Positions 1 to 5,994 of a stretch of DNA of 6,110 nt are shown here, in pieces. Source of the DNA: JBNJEM01 sp051745935 (GTDB lineage Bacteria; Planctomycetota; Planctomycetia; Pirellulales; Pirellulaceae); the NCBI GenBank assembly GCA_051745935.1, contig JBNJEM010000492.1, positions 1 to 6,110 on the forward strand, in the 5' to 3' direction. The notes below the pieces were generated by a model that was not told the origin of the DNA, made no database searches, and worked only from the letters and a program-made list of their open reading frames with translations. Each line of letters begins with the position of its first letter. Positions within the stretch are counted from its first letter, which is position 1. A program made the translations under genes and the position numbers.

Positions 1-329
1 CTATCGTGTTGAAGCTCTTGGCGTACCCCGTGAAATAACAAGTTGCGCAACAGACTCGCACTGCGCATTTTCGCTATCCCATTCAGCTTCCCGACTATTT
101 ACCAGCCCAGGCTAATCCCCCCCTCACTTTGCGGCGCATCGAGCTCTAAGATAACGCGTATCGGTGCAGACCGAGGGTGGCTTCCTGAACACTTCGGGAC
201 GGGGGGTCGGCTGGCGCGACTCGGTTTTCAGCACCTGTCGCGCCCCTTTGGTTCCTGGCTGGGGCCCCCACGTGTTCCTTTGGTCCTTGGTTCGTAACGC
301 TTTTAGCCGGTTGGTGGCGGTCGCGAATT
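1..329. other. Upstream region with no recognisable gene
   Basis: I see no gene here. A short stretch open from the left edge, 3-38 in the + direction (reading IVLKLLAYPVK then TAA), could be the last residues of an upstream gene. A second frame is open from 2 to 115, so the choice between them cannot be made from this window. An imperfect 14-base direct repeat lies at 245-258 and 277-290 (CCTTTGGTTCCTGG against CCTTTGGTCCTTGG, two mismatches). No convincing -35/-10 pair is visible for the mnmG gene that follows. Confidence 0.4.
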
Positions 330-2207
330 ATGGTGGATGTTGAATATCAGTATGACGTGGTGGTTGTCGGCGCTGGGCACGCCGGCACGGAAGCCGCCTT
401 GGCTGCCGCGCGGCTGGGCGCGCGAGTGGCGTTGTTGACCATCAATTTGGACACGATTGCTCAAATGAGCTGCAACCCTTCGATCGGAGGGGTCGCGAAG
501 GGGCATCTGGTGCGCGAGATCGACGCCTTGGGGGGGGCGATGGCGCGGGCGATTGACGCGAACGGGATTCAGTTTCGTTTGCTCAATCAACGCAAAGGGC
601 CGGCGATGCATAGCCCTCGAGCGCAAGCCGACAAGAAGGCGTATCAGCAGGCCATCAAGTTTTGCGTGGAATCCCAAGAAGGCGTGGTGTTGAAACAGGA
701 GGTGGTGGAAGACCTGCTGGTGGAATCGCTCGATGGATCGACGGGCCAAACAGGGAATCCGCTCGCACGGGGCCGAGTGCGGGGGGTGCGAGTGCGGGGT
801 GGGGCCATCTACCGGGCCGGGGCGGTGGTGCTGACCACCGGCACATTCTTGCAGGCGGTACTGCATTTGGGGGAAACGAAGACACGCGGCGGGCGAGCAG
901 GCGAAGAGACGACGTCTGGGATCAGTCGCGCGTTGCGGCGGCTGGGGATTCAAGTGCAGCGATTCAAGACCGGCACGCCCGCGCGACTCAACGCACGAAC
1001 CATTGACTTCGAGCAGACCGAAAAGCAGCCGGGGGATGAGCATCCAAGCTTCTTTTCTTATTTGACGCCGCCTCATCAGGTCGATCAGCTGCCCTGTTGG
1101 ATCACCCACACCAATGAGGCCGTCCACGAATTGATTCGCGAGAACTTGCATCGCGCGCCGATGTACAGCGGGCAGATCCAATCGAGTGGACCGCGATACT
1201 GTCCGTCGATCGAAGACAAAATCGTGCGATTCGCCGATCGGAGCTCGCATCAGTTGTTCTTGGAGCCGGAGGGACGCGAGACACGGGAAGTGTACGTCAA
1301 CGGCCTGCCCACGAGTCTGCCGCGAGATGTCCAGGAAGGAATGTTCCGTTTGATTCCTGCCCTGCGGCATGCCCACGTCCTGCGGTATGGCTACGCCGTG
1401 GAGTATGACTATTGTCCGCCCGATCAGCTGCAACCGTCCCTGGAAAGCAAGTTCGTGAGTGGACTTTACTTCGCCGGTCAGATCAACGGAACCACGGGCT
1501 ATGAGGAGGCGGGGGCCCAAGGGCTGATCGCGGGTGCCAATGCCGTGTTGGCCCTCTCTGATCGGGACCCCATCGTTCTTCGTCGCGACCAGTCTTACAT
1601 CGGGGTGATGATTGATGATTTGGTTACGCGGGGAGTTGACGAACCATACCGCATGTTCACCAGCCGGGCGGAATTCCGGCTGCTGTTGCGCCAGGACAAT
1701 GCCGATCGCCGCCTGACGCCACTTGGATACGCCGTGGGGCTGGTCAACAGTGAACGCTGGCAGCGGCTGGCTCGCAAGGAAAATGCGATTGAAGCCGGAA
1801 GGCACGTGTTGGAGGGACGGCGCGTGGATCAGTTGCCGCTGACCAAAATCCTGCGACGGCCGGAAGTCGGATGGGAGGAAATGGTGGCCCGGGTCCCGGA
1901 ACTGGCCGGTACTCCCCCCGAAGCGGCTGAGCAAATCGTGTGGGATGTCAAGTACGCCGGCTATATTCAGCGGCAGTTGCAGCAGGTGCAGCGCCAAGAG
2001 CGGCTCGGCCGCCAGCGTATCCCCGTCGAATTCGACTTCACGCAGTTGGGCCACTTGCGGCTCGAAGCCCGTCAGAAGCTCGCCAAAATTCGCCCAACTA
2101 GTGTTGATCAAGCCAGTCGCATTAGCGGTATTACGCCCGCCGATATTGCCCTACTCATCACCTCTCTAGAACGCCACAAGCCGGCGACCAAGCCCGAAGC
2201 GCCCTGA
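330..2207 (+). CDS. mnmG: tRNA uridine-5-carboxymethylaminomethyl(34) synthesis enzyme MnmG (GidA)
   Basis: MnmG works with the GTPase MnmE in the cytoplasm. Using FAD, NADH, a methylene-tetrahydrofolate-derived carbon and glycine or ammonium, the complex adds the (carboxymethyl)aminomethyl group to wobble uridine 34 of certain tRNAs. The 625-residue length fits the family (about 620-630). The N-terminal FAD-binding Rossmann motif GAGHAGTEAA is at residues 14-23. The SCNPSIGGVAKGHLVREID block (47-65) contains Cys48, and SGPRYCPSIEDK contains Cys291; these correspond to the two cysteines essential in the E. coli enzyme. The second family signature, AGQINGTTGYEEAGAQGL, is at 382-399. The C-terminal helical tRNA/MnmE-binding domain is recognisable from KYAGYIQRQ (541-549) and RPTSVDQASRISGITPADI (588-606). 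The ATG at 330 puts eight residues before the first FAD beta strand, as expected; only a weak GGTGGCGG (313-320) precedes it. Neither mnmE nor rsmG adjoins it here. It appears intact and functional. Confidence 0.98.
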   Translation: MVDVEYQYDVVVVGAGHAGTEAALAAARLGARVALLTINLDTIAQMSCNPSIGGVAKGHLVREIDALGGAMARAIDANGIQFRLLNQRKGPAMHSPRAQADKKAYQQAIKFCVESQEGVVLKQEVVEDLLVESLDGSTGQTGNPLARGRVRGVRVRGGAIYRAGAVVLTTGTFLQAVLHLGETKTRGGRAGEETTSGISRALRRLGIQVQRFKTGTPARLNARTIDFEQTEKQPGDEHPSFFSYLTPPHQVDQLPCWITHTNEAVHELIRENLHRAPMYSGQIQSSGPRYCPSIEDKIVRFADRSSHQLFLEPEGRETREVYVNGLPTSLPRDVQEGMFRLIPALRHAHVLRYGYAVEYDYCPPDQLQPSLESKFVSGLYFAGQINGTTGYEEAGAQGLIAGANAVLALSDRDPIVLRRDQSYIGVMIDDLVTRGVDEPYRMFTSRAEFRLLLRQDNADRRLTPLGYAVGLVNSERWQRLARKENAIEAGRHVLEGRRVDQLPLTKILRRPEVGWEEMVARVPELAGTPPEAAEQIVWDVKYAGYIQRQLQQVQRQERLGRQRIPVEFDFTQLGHLRLEARQKLAKIRPTSVDQASRISGITPADIALLITSLERHKPATKPEAP

Positions 2208-2526
2208 AGCCCGCTGCCGGGGGATGGGCGTGGCATGCCCCGCTGGAAGCCATCGTAAAGCCATGCGGCTCTCGTGCCCTTGCGGGGGGCAAGAGCGGGG
2301 GCCAGGCTTACCCGGCGCGACAAGAATTCGAGGACCAGTGGCGGCTTTCTTCTCTCATTTTTGTTGTTTGAGTCTGGGATTCGCCCGGGCCGTTGTCCCC
2401 AATCGCCTGGTTCGCTTCTGGTGGCGGCTACTCGCGTCCGAAAATCCACAAGAACATTTTGGCTGGATTTCAGGCCAAACGGCGCAAGTCATGACGGTAA
2501 AAGCGGTTATGGCGATAACATCAATC
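2208..2526. other. Gap between mnmG and the two-component operon promoter
   Basis: This 319-base stretch has no credible gene. Open frames exist on both strands, but they show no family motif, no good ribosome binding site, and they overlap one another and the end of mnmG. The only structure I can support is the hairpin at 2268-2296, listed separately. Confidence 0.6.
2268..2296 (+). terminator. Candidate transcription terminator hairpin after mnmG
   Basis: Sixty bases past the mnmG stop codon, GCTCT-CG-TGCCC (2268-2279) pairs with GGGCAAGAGC (2287-2296). The result is a 10-bp stem with a two-base bulge (CG, 2273-2274) in the 5' arm and a seven-base loop TTGCGGG. The stem is seen directly. 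No T-run follows (the next bases are GGGGGCC), so it is not a classical intrinsic terminator. It might instead stabilise the mRNA 3' end or mark a factor-dependent stop. Confidence 0.35.
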
Positions 2527-2554
2527 TTGACTGTTCTTCCCAGAGTTGTATAAT
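2527..2554 (+). promoter_or_regulatory. Sigma70-type promoter of the two-component operon
   Basis: TTGACT (2527-2532) and a perfect TATAAT (2549-2554) are separated by 16 bp, so only one -35 base departs from consensus and the spacing is within range. Transcription would begin near 2561, giving a leader of about 290 bases before the ATG at 2852. It is the clearest promoter in the window and points to a housekeeping sigma factor. No alternative promoter is evident closer to the response regulator gene. Match and spacing are seen directly; activity is inferred. Confidence 0.7.
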
Positions 2555-2560
2555 CGTGGC

Positions 2561-2625
2561 AATTGGCAAGATTGGTAATTTTGGAAGAACCGGACAATGT
2601 CGCGAACCGGACAATGTCGCCAATT
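2561..2625 (+). promoter_or_regulatory. Inverted repeat enclosing the 17-bp tandem repeat at the start of the leader
   Basis: AATTGGC (2561-2567) and GCCAATT (2619-2625) are perfect 7-bp complements 51 bases apart. The first lies right at the predicted transcription start. In RNA they could close a long stem-loop containing both copies of the 17-bp repeat; in DNA they could be a spaced operator. A 7-bp match can arise by chance in a region of this size, so the functional reading is weak. Confidence 0.3.
2587..2620 (+). repeat. Perfect 17-bp tandem duplication in the operon leader
   Basis: GAACCGGACAATGTCGC occurs twice with no gap (2587-2603 and 2604-2620), with no mismatch. It begins 32 bases after the -10 hexamer, at about +26 to +60 of the predicted transcript. 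Such paired sites just downstream of a promoter are a common layout for operators, and the first gene of the operon encodes a DNA-binding response regulator, so autoregulation is a reasonable guess. A chance replication-slippage duplication is the plain alternative. Confidence 0.85.
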
Positions 2626-2642
2626 AAGCGGGGGTTCAGGGA

Positions 2643-2663
2643 GGTGTGCTATTTGCGTACACC
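2643..2663 (+). other. Small hairpin within the operon leader
   Basis: GGTGTGC (2643-2649) pairs with GTACACC (2657-2663) through six Watson-Crick pairs and one G-U pair, with a loop of TATTTGC. It sits in the middle of the untranslated leader. I do not recognise a riboswitch class here. It may be incidental. Confidence 0.25.
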
Positions 2664-2827
2664 GCGGGACTTAAACAACAGGGGAACGAGCGGCTAGCAG
2701 CGACGTGGCGCAACACGGAAGGAGGGGGCTGTCGCGGCGTCTCTCACGGAAGCGTGTCTCTGACGGACTTAGGGACGGCTACCAGAGGCGATAAGTGGCG
2801 GCCCTTAAGCACGCTAGTCCGGCCATC

Positions 2828-2838
2828 GAGGAGGAGGG
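2828..2838 (+). promoter_or_regulatory. Purine-rich ribosome binding site of the response regulator gene
   Basis: GAGGAGGAGGG is strongly Shine-Dalgarno-like. It leaves 13 bases to the ATG at 2852, longer than ideal, so pairing through its 3'-most GGAGG is likely. A second ATG at 2839 abuts the motif but opens a frame of only 14 codons (stop at 2881-2883) that overlaps the true gene. An in-frame GTG at 2795 would add 19 residues (beginning MAALKHAS) unlike the family N-terminus and has no site ahead of it, so 2852 is preferred. Confidence 0.6.
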
Positions 2839-2851
2839 ATGGTTTACTGCC

Positions 2852-3439
2852 ATGTCTACCAAAACAGTCTTTACAACGGGTGAAGCGGCCAAAATTTGCA
2901 AGGTGAGTCAACAGACGATCATTCGTTGCTTTGACAACGGGTCGTTGAAGGGGTTTCGAGTTCCTGGCAGCCGATTTCGCAGGATTCCTCGCGATCAACT
3001 TTTTGCATTCATGCGGGACAACGGCATTCCGACGGACGCGTTAGAGAGCGGGAAACGGAAGGTCTTGATCGTCGACGATGACGAAGAGTTGGTGGAGTTG
3101 TTGGTTGATGTCTTTGAACGCGACGGTCGATTTGAAATCCGCACGGCGAACAACGGGTTTGACGCGGGGATGCTGGTCAAGGAATTCCGGCCCGACTTAG
3201 TGGTGCTGGACGTCATGCTCCCGGACATCAACGGCAAGGAGGTGTGTCAGCGAGTTCGTAGCGACAGCACGCTGGAAGCGGTGAAAATCATCTGCATTTC
3301 CGGGATGGTTGAGCAGGGGAAGATCGCCGATTTGAAGGCGGCCGGGGCGAACGATTTCATGCACAAACCGTTTACGGTGGATCGGCTGTTGGATCGGGCC
3401 TGCGATCTATTGGAGATGGATCGAGTGCTGGCGAGCTGA
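2852..3439 (+). CDS. Response regulator with N-terminal excisionase-type helix-turn-helix and C-terminal receiver domain
   Basis: This 195-residue protein is a probable cytoplasmic transcription regulator controlled by phosphorylation. Residues about 5-55 form a MerR/excisionase-type winged helix: TTGEAAKICKVSQQTIIRCF (8-27) is the helix-turn-helix, followed by the wing GSLKGFRVPGSRFRRI (30-45) and a closing RDQLFAFM helix. After a short linker, residues about 69-190 are a receiver domain. It has the acidic cluster at 75-77 (VDDDEE), phosphoacceptor Asp120 in VVLDVMLPDINGKE, the switch residue Ser150 in CISG, and Lys172-Pro173 in MHKPF, so all catalytic positions are present. The order (DNA-binding first, receiver last) is reversed from OmpR and NarL regulators; I recall it from planctomycete genomes but could not check. 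The stop is 31 bases before the kinase gene, so the two are very probably co-transcribed and cognate. The start is argued under the ribosome binding site entry. Targets are unknown; the leader repeat is one candidate. Confidence 0.9.
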   Translation: MSTKTVFTTGEAAKICKVSQQTIIRCFDNGSLKGFRVPGSRFRRIPRDQLFAFMRDNGIPTDALESGKRKVLIVDDDEELVELLVDVFERDGRFEIRTANNGFDAGMLVKEFRPDLVVLDVMLPDINGKEVCQRVRSDSTLEAVKIICISGMVEQGKIADLKAAGANDFMHKPFTVDRLLDRACDLLEMDRVLAS

Positions 3440-3470
3440 GGCGGCCGGAAAAGGGGCGAGGAGAGAGCGG

Positions 3471-4973
3471 GTGAGCACGCCGGTGGCCAGTCCAGTTCCT
3501 CGGTTGCCCTGCCTGCTTGCCGGTCATTCGGCGTGGTATCTCCCCTTGAACGACTATGCCGCGTTTGAGCTGGCGCGGGTGCTGGTGTTGGACGAGGTAG
3601 AGCAGCGCGAGGCATTGGTCGCTCAGCTGATGTCGGTCGATCCATCGATTACCTTGTGGACGGCCTGCGCGGCGGCTGGTCGGAGCGAGGGGGTTGCAGA
3701 CTCTGATATCGTCCCCTCTTGTGTGATGGATCTGGCCTCCTGGCTGGCTCGCGGCGGGCCGAGCTTCTTTCACTGGTCGGCGGAAGAGTTGGCCGAACCG
3801 TCAACCGACTCGGCTCACCGATCTCGGTGGGGGGAGTTGGCGGCTGATGCCGTGGCGGTGGGCAATTTAGCCGCGAATCCGATCGCGGATGACGACGTTG
3901 CCGCCGAAGCCTTCCTCTGCGGACTGCTGTACAATGCCGCCGATTGGCTGCGGAGTTGTGGACCGCGAATCTCGATTTCCAAGCAACAGCCCGGCTGCCT
4001 TCCCGCTTGGCTCGTGAAACGCCTGCGAGAACGCTCTCGCCCGCCACGCAGTGAGCCGATCCAGCACGTGGTCAGGGCGGCCAAGTCATGGCGTGAGTCG
4101 GGGCGACGAACTCGGCGGGTCGGGGGCGTCGAATTGACCGACGCGTTCCGGGCACGGGGACGCTGGCAGAGCAGCCCCCGCTCAACCGAATCCAATGGCC
4201 ATCTGCTTGCCCGGTTAACCCGGAAATTGTGCCGTCTGGAGGAATTGGAACGGAATTATTCTCGCACGTTGGAACGGGAGAAGCTGGCTTCGTTGGGGGA
4301 GCTGGCCTATGGAGCCAGCCATGAAATCAACAACCCCCTGGCGAATATCTCCACGCGAGCGCAGGCCTTGTTGGTTGACGAACCGGACCCCGAACGTCGC
4401 CGCATGCTCGCGATCATCAACACGCAGGCGTTTCGCGCCAACGAGATGATCGCGGATATGATGCTCTTCGCGCGGCCTCCAGAACTGGTTCGCGAAGAGG
4501 TCGACCTGGTGACCCTGGCGGAAACCCTCGTTCAAGAACTCTCGGATGAAGCGAGCCTGCAAGGGACTCAACTGAGCCGCGCGGGTGAGACCGGTCCGCT
4601 ATGGGGGGCCGTTGATGAAACCCAGCTGACCATGGCGTTACGGGCCATTGTCGTTAACGCGTTGCAGGCCCTGGGGGCCAACGGTGAAGTCGAGGTGCGC
4701 GTGCAACGCATCGAAGCCGCCGGAAATCAAACCGGTGGCTCGGCCCGTATCGCGGTGCGGGACACGGGGCCTGGAATCCCACCGCAGGTACGGCGGCACT
4801 TGTTCGATCCATTCTATTCCGGCCGCGAAGCGGGCCGCGGGCTGGGGCTGGGGTTGGCCAAATGCTGGCGAGTGGTATTGCTTCACGGGGGACAGATCGA
4901 TGTGACCAGCGCCCCGGGGCAAGGTACCACGTTCTCCGTCACGCTGCCCTTGGAACAGGGTCGTCATCAGTAA
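3471..4973 (+). CDS. Soluble sensor histidine kinase with degenerate HDOD-like N-terminal region
   Basis: This 500-residue protein is the probable kinase partner of the preceding response regulator. Residues about 20-175 look like a diverged HDOD domain: DPSITLWTACAAA resembles its early helix, and AFLCGLLYNAADWL (147-160) matches the usual AFLAGLLHDIGKL pattern with the HD pair replaced by Tyr154-Asn155, so metal-dependent hydrolysis is not expected. An arginine-rich linker (about 176-243) leads to a coiled-coil-like helix (244-278). The HisKA H-box ASHEINNPLANI has phosphoacceptor His284. The ATPase domain shows the N box (Asn396 in VVNALQAL), DTGPGIP (431-437), LFDPFYSG (444-451), GRGLGLGLA (455-463) and GQGTTFSVTLPL (483-494), so it should be active. 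No membrane segment or signal peptide is visible, so sensing is cytoplasmic, presumably through the N-terminal region. The GTG start is supported by GAGGAG (3458-3463) seven bases upstream. The ligand is unknown. Confidence 0.92.
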   Translation: MSTPVASPVPRLPCLLAGHSAWYLPLNDYAAFELARVLVLDEVEQREALVAQLMSVDPSITLWTACAAAGRSEGVADSDIVPSCVMDLASWLARGGPSFFHWSAEELAEPSTDSAHRSRWGELAADAVAVGNLAANPIADDDVAAEAFLCGLLYNAADWLRSCGPRISISKQQPGCLPAWLVKRLRERSRPPRSEPIQHVVRAAKSWRESGRRTRRVGGVELTDAFRARGRWQSSPRSTESNGHLLARLTRKLCRLEELERNYSRTLEREKLASLGELAYGASHEINNPLANISTRAQALLVDEPDPERRRMLAIINTQAFRANEMIADMMLFARPPELVREEVDLVTLAETLVQELSDEASLQGTQLSRAGETGPLWGAVDETQLTMALRAIVVNALQALGANGEVEVRVQRIEAAGNQTGGSARIAVRDTGPGIPPQVRRHLFDPFYSGREAGRGLGLGLAKCWRVVLLHGGQIDVTSAPGQGTTFSVTLPLEQGRHQ

Positions 4974-5064
4974 CCAGCGGGTGAATTCCAGCATTGCATG
5001 AATCAGAGAAGGCAATTCTCCCGAGTGTCGCATTTCATGGCGTCACACGCTCTTCCAACGTTGA

Positions 5065-5082
5065 ACGGGCTCTTCCGCCCGT
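5065..5082 (+). terminator. Candidate terminator hairpin after the kinase gene
   Basis: ACGGGC (5065-5070) pairs perfectly with GCCCGT (5077-5082) around the loop TCTTCC, 91 bases past the kinase stop codon. The following bases, GTGTTCTG, are only mildly T-rich. CACACG (5044-5049) could alternatively pair with CGTGTG (5080-5085), competing with this stem. GCTCTTCC also occurs twice (5049-5056 and 5069-5076). It may end the two-component operon, but the stem is short. Confidence 0.3.
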
Positions 5083-5176
5083 GTGTTCTGCAACGGCGAG
5101 GTCTGCTTGAACCACAAAGAACACGGACTCGAGAGAGATCATGGTTCACCCGTCTTGATCAGTGTCCTGCCTAACT

Positions 5177-5215
5177 TCATCATTCGACATTCCTTGCTCG
5201 ATATTCGATATTCCC
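5177..5215. repeat. Short-period GACATTC/GATATTC motif, copy 1
   Basis: This AT-richer stretch within unit 1 contains CATTCGACATTCC followed by CTCGATATTCGATATTCCC. It includes an exact 7-bp tandem CGATATT-CGATATT. Read as protein it gives the pseudo-repetitive FDIPCSIFDI. I recall similar short repeats in intergenic DNA of other bacteria, but that is memory, not a search result. The same stretch recurs 238 bases downstream. Confidence 0.55.
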
Positions 5216-5258
5216 TTCGTGCTGCGGGGCCCGGGGCTTTCACCGTCTATACCGGTCG

Positions 5259-5326
5259 CGGGTGACTTCGTCCGCCGCGAGTCCGACCGACGGGCGGATG
5301 GCTTGCGTCGGGCAGCTTTCCACCCG
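5259..5326. repeat. GC-rich inverted repeats inside the duplicated unit, copy 1
   Basis: CGGGTG (5259-5264) complements CACCCG (5321-5326) as an outer stem. Inside it, TCCGCC (5271-5276) complements GGCGGA (5293-5298). As an alternative, CCGACG (5287-5292) complements CGTCGG (5306-5311). The two inner pairings exclude each other. A structured RNA or a protein-bound DNA element is possible, but short complements are common in GC-rich DNA. Confidence 0.35.
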
Positions 5327-5414
5327 GACAAATTCGACCGCCTGAAATATCACGAAGAACACGGACTCGAGAGAGATCATGGTTCACCCGTCTTGATCAG
5401 TGTCCTGCCTAACT

Positions 5415-5453
5415 TCATCATTCGACATTCCTTGCTCGATATTCGATATTCCC
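5415..5453. repeat. Short-period GACATTC/GATATTC motif, copy 2
   Basis: This is the same stretch as at 5177-5215, repeated without change in the second 238-bp unit. Confidence 0.55.
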
Positions 5454-5496
5454 TTCGTGCTGCGGGGCCCGGGGCTTTCACCGTCTATACCGGTCG

Positions 5497-5564
5497 CGGG
5501 TGACTTCGTCCGCCGCGAGTCCGACCGACGGGCGGATGGCTTGCGTCGGGCAGCTTTCCACCCG
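5497..5564. repeat. GC-rich inverted repeats inside the duplicated unit, copy 2
   Basis: The complements described in copy 1 recur here exactly 238 bases later: outer arms at 5497-5502 and 5559-5564, inner arms at 5509-5514 and 5531-5536. Confidence 0.35.
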
Positions 5565-5954
5565 GACAAATTCGACCGCCTGAAATATCAGTGAAACTGC
5601 CTCGGACCACCAGGCTCGCAGTGGGATGCGACACTCCCCCTCAGCGCCGCGGTAAGGGCCGTTTGTAAGAATTACAGAGCAGCCCGCACGTACGCAACGC
5701 GCGAGGCCTTCGTTCAGCCGACGTCCTTGCCCATCTCGGCAACTGCTCACCGTCAAAGGACTTATCCCGAGGCACGTCCTGGCTTCCCGGGGGGCCGCCC
5801 GGAACATTCCACCGCATCCGGATTCTTTTGGTACGGCAGTTGCAACCATCAATTCGGCACAGCGTAACACGGTAGGAGCCGGCCAGAAGCCCGTCCCGAC
5901 AATACGTACGACGGCCTTCCGGGGCCGGCGAGGAGAGGTGGCGGATAAACAACA

Positions 5955-5988
5955 GCACACTCTCGCCGGTCCAAGGCGGCGAGTGTGC
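5955..5988 (+). promoter_or_regulatory. Strong hairpin in the leader of the last gene
   Basis: GCACACTCTCGCCG (5955-5968) pairs with CGGCGAGTGTGC (5977-5988) over 12 bp, with a two-base bulge in the 5' arm and an eight-base loop. It lies 75 bases before the start codon of the last gene. There is no T-run after it, so a classical terminator is unlikely. It could be a leader structure for that gene, or the end of a transcript arriving from upstream. Confidence 0.4.
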
Positions 5989-5994
5989 CACGGA

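Larger units (their letters stand above)
5113..5588. repeat. Two-copy tandem duplication, unit 238 bp
   Basis: Copy 1 (5113-5350) and copy 2 (5351-5588) lie head to tail. From 5117 onward they agree base for base through the end of the unit (234 bp). The only difference I find is at 5116 against 5354 (A against G), at the left edge. The sequence before copy 1 (TTGAACCACAAAGAAC) resembles the junction between copies (CTGAAATATCACGAAGAAC), as expected if short homology helped the duplication form. After copy 2 similarity stops within two bases. The near identity in non-coding DNA suggests a recent event or ongoing homogenisation. No terminal inverted repeats or transposase are present, so it is not an obvious insertion sequence. 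Confidence 0.95.

Noticed and set aside
303..2111. A 602-codon open frame on the minus strand
   Set aside because: It lies entirely antisense to mnmG, whose protein matches its family from end to end. The antisense product is rich in His, Arg, Pro and Gln with no domain pattern, a typical shadow of a GC-rich gene.
2108..2449. A 113-codon minus-strand frame after mnmG
   Set aside because: It overlaps the mnmG 3' end, crosses the hairpin at 2268-2296, and has low-information Arg/Pro/Gly composition.
2597..2674. Possible 25-codon leader peptide beginning in the 17-bp repeat
   Set aside because: No ribosome binding site precedes this ATG or the second one at 2614, and the peptides show no regulatory-codon run such as would indicate attenuation.
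2795..2851. GTG at 2795 as an earlier start for the response regulator
   Set aside because: It would add 19 residues not typical of the domain and has no Shine-Dalgarno site, whereas the ATG at 2852 follows GAGGAGGAGGG and starts directly before the helix-turn-helix.
5162..5503. A 113-codon plus-strand frame running through both repeat units
   Set aside because: Its peptide is made of the repeat itself (FDIPCSIFDI and similar) and repeats because the DNA does. There is no ribosome binding site and no sign of coding constraint.
5113..5588. Insertion sequence or transposon remnant
   Set aside because: No transposase fragment, no terminal inverted repeats and no target-site duplication are visible; the arrangement is a simple tandem duplication.
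5478..5960. A 160-codon minus-strand open frame across the second repeat copy
   Set aside because: No recognisable motif, composition dominated by Arg, Cys and Pro, no clear ribosome binding site, and part of it is simply the antisense of the duplicated non-coding unit.
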